Positions 1-5,628 are shown, counted from the stretch's first letter. The stretch is DNA of 7,150 nucleotides from Gemmatimonadales bacterium UBA7889 (GCA_002501085.1 DLRL01000078.1:433-7582), one strand, 5' to 3'. A program made the numbers and translations. The notes: generated by a model from the letters alone, not told the origin.

Positions 1-106
1 CTTGGGCTCAGCGGGTACCGGAACGCGACCAGCTTGGCTTGAAGGTGCAATCCAGGCTGCCTGGAGAACTGTCGAAACCCTACATGAGAGGGTTATGAGG
101 GGTTAG
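1..106 (+). CDS. C-terminal fragment, probable FAD-dependent amine oxidase
   Basis: An open frame enters from the left edge (codons begin at base 2) and ends at TAG 104-106, with a second TAG directly after it. The 34 visible residues include AGTGTRPAWLEGAIQAAW. This resembles the end of flavin monoamine oxidases, where a 'G-x-x-T ... W-x-EGA-x-x-A/S-G' segment closes the FAD site just before the C-terminus. The family would oxidise an amine substrate with FAD as cofactor. Only the tail is in view, so substrate, localisation and completeness cannot be judged. The usual Ser-Gly after EGAI/V is replaced by Gln-Ala, so other FAD oxidoreductases of the same fold are possible. The call rests on recalled family similarity of about 20 residues and is tentative. 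Confidence 0.42.
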   Translation, partial: LGSAGTGTRPAWLEGAIQAAWRTVETLHERVMRG

Positions 107-374
107 TAGGTGCTCTAGGAGCCAGGCTTTTCATGAGAGAGTCCGGGGTGTTGGAGTCCGCTCCTCTTACAGTGCCGAGACTACCGCGCTAGCCTTAAGA
201 ACAACTGGTGTCGAGCGAAGGCGTCGCTTGGGCTTTCCATGACCGGAATGCCTCCGGTATCCCGGCGGGAGCCGCGCCAGTCACACCACGAGGCCTGCTG
301 CCAAAAGCACGAACGCAACCGATGGACGTAACTTTTTCACGGGATCCTTGGTTGATGTCCTCCGGGGGGGCAGT
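107..374. other. intergenic stretch without a supported gene
   Basis: No open frame here has a Shine-Dalgarno site and protein-like composition; the 66-codon frames on each strand are Arg/Ala/Pro-rich overlapping shadows. Visible structure is a perfect 6-bp hairpin, ACCGGA (242-247) and TCCGGT (253-258), a direct repeat of ATGAGAG (84-90 and 133-139), and a run of seven G at 364-370. None of these forms a convincing terminator, since no T-run follows the hairpin. The region probably holds the 3' flank of the upstream gene and decayed spacer. Confidence 0.5.
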
Positions 375-382
375 GTTTTGCG

Positions 383-448
383 CCGCACCCCACAAAACCG
401 CAACGTAGACAGGAACACCACACCGGAAGCATAAAACAGTGTTGTTAG
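383..448 (+). repeat. dispersed intergenic repeat, copy A
   Basis: Copy A matches copy D (3230-3296) through the left flank (GCACCCC, then CCGCAACGTAG), the exact 12-base core CACCACACCGGA at 416-427, and AAAACAGTGTTGT on the right. The first 26 bases of A and D are collinear with four mismatches. An imperfect hairpin pairs AACAC (414-418) with GTGTT (439-443) around a 20-base loop. The right end reads GTTAG. The copy lies between the probable amine oxidase tail and the promoter of the XRE gene. It may be a mobile or recombination element or a structured nucleic acid; the sequence alone does not decide. Confidence 0.85.
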
Positions 449-530
449 CTGAGCTTCGGGGGCTTGGGGGCTAGTTGTGATCTCATCCTACTTAGAAGGC
501 CCACGGACCCTTATTCATCGTGTATTAAAG

Positions 531-559
531 TATACAAGCTTGCTAGAACTAAATATAAT
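531..559 (+). promoter_or_regulatory. sigma-70 promoter of the XRE gene
   Basis: A perfect -10 box TATAAT (554-559) lies 17 bases downstream of TATACA (531-536), which matches the -35 consensus at four of six positions. Transcription would start near 566, giving a leader of about 28 nt before the ATG at 594 with AAGGA at 581-585. This placement is an argument against translation starting at GTG 477, which lies upstream of the promoter. Confidence 0.65.
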
Positions 560-593
560 CAGCCTGAGCAGGCCTTACTTAAGGACTTTGGTG

Positions 594-1061
594 ATGATTG
601 AGTCAACACTCGCAACCCGTCTCGGTATGGCAAGACAGCGAGCAGGCATAACACAGGCCGCGCTTGCTGACCTGCTAGGTCTGGGAGCCGGATCGAGGAT
701 CAGCGACTGGGAGTCTGGACGTACGGCACCCACGGCAGCGACGCTGGTGCAATTACCACGCGTACTTGGTGTAAATGGTCACTGGCTCTTAACGGGTGTC
801 GGGCCGATGGCAATCGGGGGGGGGAACGAGGAAGCACAGATTGAAGCTGCAGGAAAGATTCTAAGTGGCGAAGTTCCCGACGAGGTAGTGAACATGATCG
901 CTGGACGCACTGACCCTGGCCCGGTTGCCCATAAGGCGACGCACGCGGCTGAGGTGGCGAGAGCCCTGGATGCTTCACCCGAGATAGCACCTGAAAACCC
1001 TGACCCATCGCCGGATCTCGGATCTACGAGTTTGTTGAAGGATTCGACCGTACACGACTAA
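594..1061 (+). CDS. XRE-family HTH transcriptional regulator
   Basis: This 155-residue protein has an N-terminal helix-turn-helix of the XRE/Cro-CI type (about residues 4-60: ITQAALADLLGL as the first helix of the HTH, then a recognition helix ending in SDWESGR). It closes with GVNGHWLLTGVGPM, typical of phage-like and stand-alone XRE repressors. Residues 78-155 are acidic, Pro/Ala-rich and of low complexity, and I recognise no ligand or cleavage domain. The frame is open from GTG 477, but AAGGA at 581-585 and the promoter at 531-559 place the start at ATG 594 (GTG 591 is the adjacent alternative). A run of nine G (816-824) encodes Gly75-77 just after the HTH domain. The gene stands alone, bracketed by repeats A and B. 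It probably binds DNA as a dimer; the target is unknown. Family confidence is high, role unknown. Confidence 0.85.
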   Translation: MIESTLATRLGMARQRAGITQAALADLLGLGAGSRISDWESGRTAPTAATLVQLPRVLGVNGHWLLTGVGPMAIGGGNEEAQIEAAGKILSGEVPDEVVNMIAGRTDPGPVAHKATHAAEVARALDASPEIAPENPDPSPDLGSTSLLKDSTVHD

Positions 1062-1108
1062 AGAAACAGAAGTTGTTACGGTAAACCGTACATCTATTGT
1101 TTCCGGGA

Positions 1109-1160
1109 TGGTAATGTGTGCCGACTCGCACCACACCGGACCTGCAAAACAGTGCCGGTA
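1109..1160 (+). repeat. dispersed intergenic repeat, copy B
   Basis: Contains the exact core CACCACACCGGA (1129-1140) followed by GCAAAACAGTG (1144-1154). The left part (GGTAATGTGTGCCG) is a diverged form of the CGCAACGTAGCCG seen in A, C and D. The stem pairs GCAC (1128-1131) with GTGC (1152-1155) around a 20-base loop; the right end reads GGTAGAG. It sits between convergent genes, the XRE regulator and the leftward membrane protein. Confidence 0.8.
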
Positions 1161-1189
1161 GAGGTGGTAAAGCTACAACTGGGACTGCT

Positions 1190-1606
1190 TCAGGCTTCCT
1201 TGGATCCTCCCAAAACGGTGGCGATGACCGCCCCAGCGATTCCGGTGCGAACGATCTCCAGCGAGCCATCCACTAGTGGGAGAATGTTCGTCGCGATGGT
1301 GAATTGGCCATGATATATCAAGTCTACACCGAACCAAACAAGAAAACCGACCATCCCTCCGATCTTGAAGCCCTGGGTGGCATTCTTGGCCCCCGACCAC
1401 CCGATGCAGAGCGTGACCAGCGTAGCCAGAGAAGCGGTGCCTAGAGCGATTGCCCACCAGAGAGTTGCCTCGCGAGCTACACCAAAAGACGCACCGCCAT
1501 TGGTTTCGTAGAAGCCAGCCATCGCCATGTTAAAAACTAGATAGCCGACGACGAACATGGTGATCCCGCCAACAACGATTCCCGTCACCAGCTTCTTCGT
1601 TTCCAT
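1190..1606 (-). CDS. small four-helix integral membrane protein
   Basis: A 138-residue hydrophobic protein with probable membrane helices at about residues 7-29, 48-70, 80-98 and 117-135. The pattern (N-terminal KKL then GGITMFVVGYLVF; a middle GFKIGGMVGFLVWFGVDL; a final GIAGAVIATVLGG) recalls a widespread family of small inner-membrane proteins of unknown function, possibly related to DUF1761; I am not certain of the family number. The start is well supported: AGAAGG at 1613-1618 lies 6 nt before the ATG at 1606. No catalytic residues are evident and no neighbour suggests a pathway: the gene is alone between repeats B and C. Function unknown; reality of the gene is well supported. Confidence 0.8.
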   Translation of the reverse strand: METKKLVTGIVVGGITMFVVGYLVFNMAMAGFYETNGGASFGVAREATLWWAIALGTASLATLVTLCIGWSGAKNATQGFKIGGMVGFLVWFGVDLIYHGQFTIATNILPLVDGSLEIVRTGIAGAVIATVLGGSKEA

Positions 1607-1659
1607 ATCCGACCTTCTTTAGAGCAGTGAAACAGTAGGGGGAGTCTACTTGCTCTAAC

Positions 1660-1717
1660 CGCAGGACCGCAACATGGCCGGGGCACCACACCGGACCGAG
1701 CAAAACGGTGCTGCTAG
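1660..1717 (+). repeat. dispersed intergenic repeat, copy C
   Basis: Reads CGCAGGACCGCAACATGG, a GCCGGGG segment, the core CACCACACCGGA (1684-1695) and GCAAAACGGTGCTGCTAG. It has the best stem of the set: GCACC (1683-1687) pairs perfectly with GGTGC (1707-1711). CTCTAAC just outside on the left (1653-1659) and GCTAGAT on the right (1713-1719) are partly complementary, an attC-like feature not shared by the other copies. It lies between the 3' end of the 85-residue protein gene and the 5' end of the 138-residue protein gene. Confidence 0.85.
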
Positions 1718-1768
1718 ATGGACTAGGAGTTCACAGGAAATTCAAAACGAGGTTGAAGAGAAGCCGTC

Positions 1769-2026
1769 TTATTCTCCTAGCATTTCAGACAGCTTGCGCC
1801 GGAAAACGCGCCCAAGGATCCAGGCGAAAGTCACGTAAACCGCTAACAACGGAAAAGCGAGCTGAGAGTACCCAGCCCATGACTTAATCACCTCTTCATA
1901 GTATTGGAAGAGGATCACCATCAGTACCATCCCAATAGCTATTCCAATAATAACAAATGGAATGGGAGCATCACGAACGAGTTTTTCCAGCGTGAGCTTG
2001 CCTCTTAAGAAGCCTATCGGATTCAT
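1769..2026 (-). CDS. 85-residue two-helix membrane protein
   Basis: Predicted protein of 85 residues starting MNPIGFLRGKL, with two hydrophobic segments (about residues 22-41 and 56-73) and a basic C-terminal region (RVFRRKL). The frame is open upstream to ATG 2077, which would overlap the UroD-like gene by 44 nt. I prefer ATG 2026: AGGA at 2032-2035 lies 5 nt before it, and it begins 7 nt after the upstream stop, typical of a coupled operon. The protein probably sits in the inner membrane with the positively charged ends in the cytoplasm. Co-transcription with the exported UroD-like protein suggests a linked role, but I recognise no family and propose no function. Confidence 0.7.
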   Translation of the reverse strand: MNPIGFLRGKLTLEKLVRDAPIPFVIIGIAIGMVLMVILFQYYEEVIKSWAGYSQLAFPLLAVYVTFAWILGRVFRRKLSEMLGE

Positions 2027-2033
2027 ACTGATC

Positions 2034-3119
2034 CTAGTTATGAGCTGCTGATAGAACGCTCTTGAGTATTTGATCAACGTTCTCTGGTTTCGATGACGGA
2101 TCTACGACTTCGCCCGGTCCCAGGATGAACCCGGTTCCACCAGATTGCTGGATCGCGTCCATAACTTCACGATCAACATCGGATGTCGAACCCGCTACCA
2201 ATGGACCGCCTGCGCTCGGTGTAATCCCACCAATGAGGCACTTGTCGGTGCGCATTCGCATTTCTGCGATGGATGGGCCATAGTCTCGATCATGCCAGTT
2301 GAAAGCCTCTACCGGGTAGTCGAGAACACCGTCGAAGTTTATGTCGTGTGCATGCAGGTGGTAGATATTGAACCAGGTCTTGCCTTTTAGCGGTTCGAGC
2401 ATCTGCAAGTCGTACGGTTTGGAAAACTCGTTGTAGAGATCCGGCGGTAGAAGGTCGACACCCGCCCATTGATTGGCGAAAAAGACACCGTCTGCCCCAC
2501 CAGAGACAACCCGTTCGACAAAGCTTCGGCTAGTTTCGGTAATAGCTTCGAGGGCGGCATGTACTTGTCTTGGGGAGTCCTGCATATACTGCGTCAGCTT
2601 GCCAGGTCCCGCGATCTTCGACGCCGAGGTTAGTGGTGAAAATACCGTCTGCACAAATGGCACGTCACCGTTAAGCATTTCAAGGGCAATACGCTGAGCT
2701 TCGAGTACAATCAGATACTCACCAGCGTCGCTTCGGACCGGCATGATCTTTAACCAGTCGTCGGGCTTTTGAATTGGGCTTTCCGCCAGGATTGGTGTAT
2801 CAGGTCCCCCTCGGACATTTAGTTGCACACCCCAATCCACAACAGAATACAGCCCGTACGGTGAGAACTTGATGAAGTCCATATCAAGCCGCTGCTGAAG
2901 GCGAACTGCCAATTCTGCCAGACGTCTCGGCGAACGATCTTGGTTTGCCCAGTGCCACCAAAAGCTCAGCGGGGTGCGGTCAGTCGGGAGGTTCGCTAAG
3001 GCAGCCTCAATCCGAGCGCGGTGGCTCATTTCAGCACTGTACGCTATCGGTGCGAAGGCGGCGCTAGCGATGGCCAGTCCCGCGGTGTTTAGAAAAGTCC
3101 TTCGTGAAACATTATTCAA
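2034..3119 (-). CDS. Tat-exported uroporphyrinogen decarboxylase-superfamily protein
   Basis: A 361-residue protein with a twin-arginine signal (SRRTFLNTAG, residues 5-14, then a hydrophobic stretch to about 28) followed by a full-length UroD-like TIM barrel. Family features include DFIKFSPYG (81-89), FVQTVFSPL (155-163), GADGVFFANQW (208-218), HLHAHD (254-259), GGITPSAGG (297-305) and FILGPGEVV near the end (331-339). The superfamily contains heme-pathway HemE and corrinoid/cobamide methyltransferases such as MtbA. The HemE N-terminal arginine-rich RQAGRYLPEYR motif is absent; the corresponding region reads LSFWWHWANQD (51-61). Heme synthesis is therefore unlikely, and an envelope methyltransferase-like or binding role is an inference. 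The start is TTG 3119, the only start codon in frame after the upstream stop, preceded by GGTGA with 7 nt spacing; the TTG overlaps the mini-lipoprotein stop. Substrate unknown. Confidence 0.85.
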   Translation of the reverse strand: MNNVSRRTFLNTAGLAIASAAFAPIAYSAEMSHRARIEAALANLPTDRTPLSFWWHWANQDRSPRRLAELAVRLQQRLDMDFIKFSPYGLYSVVDWGVQLNVRGGPDTPILAESPIQKPDDWLKIMPVRSDAGEYLIVLEAQRIALEMLNGDVPFVQTVFSPLTSASKIAGPGKLTQYMQDSPRQVHAALEAITETSRSFVERVVSGGADGVFFANQWAGVDLLPPDLYNEFSKPYDLQMLEPLKGKTWFNIYHLHAHDINFDGVLDYPVEAFNWHDRDYGPSIAEMRMRTDKCLIGGITPSAGGPLVAGSTSDVDREVMDAIQQSGGTGFILGPGEVVDPSSKPENVDQILKSVLSAAHN

Positions 3120-3214
3120 TTGATTATCACCCGGATGTTCGAGGTTCTCCGTGGGATCGAGTCAGCACACCCGACCGCTATCAGCGCGAGAGCGAATAGT
3201 AGATTTTTCCTCAT
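3116..3214 (-). CDS. 32-residue mini-lipoprotein, coupled to the UroD-like gene
   Basis: The frame from ATG 3214 encodes MRKNLLFALALIAVGCADS followed by 13 polar residues and TGA at 3118-3116. This is a textbook lipoprotein signal: Met-Arg-Lys-Asn, a hydrophobic core, then AVGC with Cys16 as the lipidation site and Asp at +3. The lipobox -3 residue is Ala rather than the commoner Leu. The stop overlaps the TTG start of the UroD-like gene (TTGA), implying translational coupling and supporting the atypical TTG. The Shine-Dalgarno (AGGG) is only 1 nt from the ATG, which is weak. Mature length would be 17 residues, so it may be a tiny lipoprotein, a leader peptide, or a remnant of a longer gene. 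Signal peptide confident, biological role unknown. Confidence 0.5.
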   Translation of the reverse strand: MRKNLLFALALIAVGCADSIPRRTSNIRVIIN

Positions 3215-3229
3215 GCCCTAATTCTGCCC

Positions 3230-3296
3230 CTGCACCCCGCAGATCCGCAACGTAGCCGGGAGCACCACACCGGACGCACAAAACAGTGTTGTGTAG
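3230..3296 (+). repeat. dispersed intergenic repeat, copy D
   Basis: The closest copy to the consensus: GCACCCCGCAGAT, then CCGCAACGTAGCCGGGAG, the core CACCACACCGGA (3263-3274) and CACAAAACAGTGTTGTGTAG. The stem is AGCAC (3261-3265) with GTGTT (3286-3290), including one G-T wobble, around a 20-base loop. It separates the mini-lipoprotein/UroD operon (5' end) from the outer-membrane barrel gene (3' end). Confidence 0.88.
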
Positions 3297-3327
3297 TCCA
3301 GCGGTGGGTGCGGTGAAATAGAGGGAG

Positions 3328-3359
3328 CTGGCTAGTCAAAGCTTTGAACTCCCAGCCAG
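3328..3359 (-). terminator. hairpin downstream of the barrel gene, possible terminator
   Basis: Just past the barrel-gene stop (3368) the sequence folds into a long stem: CTGGCT (3328-3333) with AGCCAG (3354-3359), enclosing the 12-base palindrome TCAAAGCTTTGA (3336-3347). Position and size fit transcription termination of the leftward sigma operon. The tract after the stem on the minus strand (CTCCCTCTATTTC) is only weakly T-rich, so it may stall or protect the mRNA 3' end rather than act as a classical Rho-independent terminator. Confidence 0.5.
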
Positions 3360-3367
3360 TTGGACTC

Positions 3368-4729
3368 TTAATCTCCTCGGATATTGATCTCTATCCGATC
3401 TCCTCCCCCACCACCGAACCGAGGGTTCACCACATTATTGAAGATGGACCCGAATTGGTATGAAAACCCAATAACGGTAGCATAGTTGAAGTTGGTCTGA
3501 AGTTGGCGTTGACGGAGCAGAACATCTTCCGGACTCGCGCCACCCGTTGGTAGAAAGAGTTGGTCACGAACCCAGGCGTAGAAGCCGCCCACATTGACTG
3601 AGAAACCACGGAAAAGTCGAAATGATACTGAACCGTTTAGGGCAACCCTGTATAGGTCAGCGTCGTGCAGGTACTGAGAACCGGTGAGCGAGAGTTGCAT
3701 ACGACCCCAAGGTTGTACCTGGTTCACCGCTGCGGTGAGCGATGCCGCCAACCGGGTTTCCTCAGTCTCGAAGTAAACTGTCTCCTCCGCATAATCCCAA
3801 TGTCGGACATTGAGCAGCGCCTGAAGTGTGAACAGCCGCCGAGTCGACTCAGAGTAGGGTACAAGGTTGTACTCGACCCCCGGTGAGATACTCCACCGAA
3901 AATCTTCGTTAAGCCTTGTGGACCGACCAGAAATAGTCCGTACTCCTAGGGACCACTTGGGTGTCAAACTCCTGACGAGGATGGAGGAGAGCCTCCAGTC
4001 CTCAATAACCGAAACAACCTGCGGCAAATCTGGATTAACAGTGAACTCTGACTTGCTTCTGCTGAATAAACCTGAGATGTCAAATTTCCAGGCGTCGGTT
4101 GTACGGTTCGCGCTCAGATTAGCAATTAGATTCGAACCCTTGATCCTCGATTCACCATTAAGGATACCATTTCCACCCAGACGGAAGACCCAGAAATTCC
4201 AGGGATCATCCCCTGGAGAAGCAACCTGATCCTCCCCGGGGGTAGCCCGCCCTCCCTGCTCTGCTAGTTCCGCCCCAACCCCCTGCGTTCCCAAAACCAC
4301 CTCGATCTGATCAGCAGCAGGTGTGCCCACAAGATACTGAACAAGTCCGAGTTTGAGTCGACCAAGGATCGCTGTCCGCTGCTCGTCATCCGTAGCGTCT
4401 GCCACGGTACTAGTACTCAGTTCTTGGTCTTCACCCTCGAATTCACCTCGACCGATAAACGCCAGCGTAAAGAGCCGTCCACCACCGCCTGTAGGTTGAT
4501 CTGTGACTAGGACATGGAGATCAGAATCCTCCCTGTCCCGAACCCAGTTGACGACTGGAACTTCACTCCGAAAAAAATCCAGGTCCTCGCACCCTGCTCC
4601 CTGACAATCCAAGAACAGTTTGAGCACGACGTCTCGGGTGTCCTGCAATTGCTGTGCGGACGACGGTAAGGTACAAAGGCAGGTGAGGAGAGTGAGGCAA
4701 GCAACTCTAGCCGCTTTTCTGATCTCCAT
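3368..4729 (-). CDS. outer-membrane beta-barrel protein with periplasmic N-terminal domain
   Basis: A 453-residue protein with a Sec signal peptide (residues 1-25; KAAR, hydrophobic core, cleavage after PSSA). The mature N-terminus has a conserved-looking domain: DCQGAGCEDLDFFR (41-54), VPVVNWVRDRED (57-68), a glycine loop TGGGGRLFTLAFIG (80-93), and a helix ending LGLVQYLVGTP. I recall this CxxxxC-D-FFR-x-E-(I/V)-P-V-x-(Y/W)-VRDR pattern from uncharacterised proteins of environmental Gram-negatives. From about residue 180 alternating beta strands (NLSANRTTDAWKFDISG, FRLFRGFSVNVGGFYAW) indicate a barrel of roughly 12-14 strands. The C-terminus ends EINIRGD after a GGGGG turn and lacks the usual final aromatic BAM signal. 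It starts 27 nt after the 127-residue gene, so it is the last gene of the sigma operon. The envelope location is well supported; transport or sensing role is inference. Confidence 0.75.
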   Translation of the reverse strand: MEIRKAARVACLTLLTCLCTLPSSAQQLQDTRDVVLKLFLDCQGAGCEDLDFFRSEVPVVNWVRDREDSDLHVLVTDQPTGGGGRLFTLAFIGRGEFEGEDQELSTSTVADATDDEQRTAILGRLKLGLVQYLVGTPAADQIEVVLGTQGVGAELAEQGGRATPGEDQVASPGDDPWNFWVFRLGGNGILNGESRIKGSNLIANLSANRTTDAWKFDISGLFSRSKSEFTVNPDLPQVVSVIEDWRLSSILVRSLTPKWSLGVRTISGRSTRLNEDFRWSISPGVEYNLVPYSESTRRLFTLQALLNVRHWDYAEETVYFETEETRLAASLTAAVNQVQPWGRMQLSLTGSQYLHDADLYRVALNGSVSFRLFRGFSVNVGGFYAWVRDQLFLPTGGASPEDVLLRQRQLQTNFNYATVIGFSYQFGSIFNNVVNPRFGGGGGDRIEINIRGD

Positions 4730-4756
4730 TCTTTAGCTAAGCACCTCTTCCAGAAT

Positions 4757-5140
4757 CTAATTGAAGATGAAGTCTGGCTTTTTGAGTAAGGGGAGCAGGG
4801 CAAACAATAGCCCATAGCTGAAGACTACCATTGTAAGCATGTCACCCGTAATTGCATCGCTTAACCAGACTGTAAAATCGTTAGTGATTGTAAGAACGTC
4901 GCCCGTAATTGCATCGCTTAACCCGACTGTGAAATCGTTAGCGATTTCGCTTATCCGAGAGAACAAGAGACTCAAGCTTCCTACGCCCAAGAAAAGAGCG
5001 AGGCATAATTTTCTTTTAAACTTCTTAGATTCTTGCTCTTGGTGTATCAAAATCAGTATATGAGAACTAAATAAATCTTTATCTCTTTGAGAGTAAGAAA
5101 TCCCCTTTTCTTTCTCTATGGCAGCCTCTAATCGGTTCAT
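4757..5140 (-). CDS. 127-residue membrane protein of the sigma operon, possible anti-sigma partner
   Basis: Begins ATG 5140, overlapping the sigma-factor stop by 4 nt (ATGA). The N-terminal 45 residues are charged and probably cytoplasmic (MNRLEAAIEKEKG ... QEQESKKFKRK), followed by a membrane helix (about 45-60), a loop, and a second helix (about 104-118) with a KKPD-containing tail. The loop is two copies of a 19-residue unit, NDFTVGLSDAITGDVLTIT (68-86) and NDFTVWLSDAITGDMLTMV (87-105). Genes in this place after an ECF sigma factor often encode its membrane-bound antagonist, and a soluble N-terminus plus membrane anchor fits that plan. There is no HxxxCxxC zinc anti-sigma motif and I do not recognise the family, so the partner role is an inference from coupling and topology. 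Confidence 0.72.
   Translation of the reverse strand: MNRLEAAIEKEKGISYSQRDKDLFSSHILILIHQEQESKKFKRKLCLALFLGVGSLSLLFSRISEIANDFTVGLSDAITGDVLTITNDFTVWLSDAITGDMLTMVVFSYGLLFALLPLLKKPDFIFN
4831..4944. repeat. two-copy 57-bp tandem duplication inside a coding region
   Basis: Units 4831-4887 and 4888-4944 are identical at 51 of 57 positions. The period is a multiple of three, so the reading frame is kept and each unit adds 19 residues to the 127-residue membrane protein. The differences are scattered single substitutions, which suggests a fairly recent duplication under coding constraint. Confidence 0.92.
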
Positions 5141-5628
5141 CTTAATTTCTCCAGCGCCCGACTTATCTTTGATTTTACGGTGCCCGATTTCAAGCCCACA
5201 ACCTCCGCTATTTCGTCAATCTGGTACTCATAAACATACCGCAGTGTGAATATGGTCCTTTCATCTTCAGCGAGAGGTTTAATGAGTTCAAAGAATCCTG
5301 TATTACCTCCGAAATCGGGTGTGTAACTTGGCTCATCAATTACTTCTAGCGACAGATACTGACTCTCTTTGTTACTGAGATCCTTATAACAGTTAACTGC
5401 GATACCAGTGAGCCACTGTTTGAATTTCTTCTTCGGATTGAAACTCTTCAGATACTTATAAGCTCTTAGAAAACTCTGCTGAGAAACATCTTCGGCAAAC
5501 TCTCTATTGCCCGCAGTAAAACGCATACCCAGCCCGAACAAATAGTCAGCATGTCTTTGAACAAGAACCCCATAACAGTCGGTCTCCCCGCTAAGGGTTC
5601 TGTTAACCAATTCTTCATCCGTTTCCAT
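5137..5628 (-). CDS. ECF-type RNA polymerase sigma factor
   Basis: A 163-residue sigma-70 family protein of extracytoplasmic-function size. Region 2 spans about residues 10-85, with the core-binding/-10 helix AEDVSQQSFLRAYKYLKSF (45-63) and FKQWLTGIAVNCYKD (69-83). Region 4 spans about 117-163, with the -35-binding HTH IDEIAEVVGLKSGTVKSKIS (137-156) ending RALEKLR. Region 3 is absent, as in ECF factors. ATG 5628 overlaps the stop of the upstream DUF6249-like gene by one base (TAATG), and the stop overlaps the next start by 4 nt, so the three proteins are probably made in fixed ratio. It should redirect RNA polymerase to a small regulon, likely including its own operon and the barrel gene. The signal and target promoters are unknown; no zinc-finger anti-sigma factor lies nearby. 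Confidence 0.93.
   Translation of the reverse strand: METDEELVNRTLSGETDCYGVLVQRHADYLFGLGMRFTAGNREFAEDVSQQSFLRAYKYLKSFNPKKKFKQWLTGIAVNCYKDLSNKESQYLSLEVIDEPSYTPDFGGNTGFFELIKPLAEDERTIFTLRYVYEYQIDEIAEVVGLKSGTVKSKISRALEKLR

Noticed and set aside
195..408. Overlapping 66-codon frames on both strands (195-395 minus, 208-408 plus)
   Set aside because: No ribosome sites, Arg/Pro/Ala-rich composition, mutual overlap, and the plus frame runs into repeat A.
477..593. Upstream GTG start of the XRE gene adding 39 residues
   Set aside because: The predicted promoter TATACA/TATAAT and AAGGA lie inside this extension, and the added residues do not resemble an XRE N-terminus.
1077..1090. TACGGT-AA-ACCGTA inverted repeat after the XRE gene as a terminator
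   Set aside because: The 2-base centre leaves no room for a full stem and no T-run follows; it may be a protein site or chance.
700..1457. Minus frames at 700-1008, 1024-1269 and 1173-1457 and plus frame 1116-1313
   Set aside because: They lie in other frames over well-supported genes or repeat B and show no family features or ribosome sites.
2027..2077. Longer start (ATG 2077) for the 85-residue membrane protein
   Set aside because: It would overlap the UroD-like gene by 44 nt; ATG 2026 has AGGA at 5 nt and a normal 7-nt gap.
2034..3119. Calling the UroD-like gene hemE
   Set aside because: It has a Tat signal and lacks the arginine-rich N-terminal substrate motif; context is not heme synthesis.
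3665..4229. Plus-strand frames inside the barrel gene (3665-3886, 3867-4229) and minus frames 3427-3609, 4507-4815
   Set aside because: Shadows of the barrel gene; low-complexity products without ribosome sites.
4839..5063. Plus-strand frame with repeated SPVIASLN
   Set aside because: Its internal repeat is only the antisense reading of the 57-bp duplication in the minus-strand gene.
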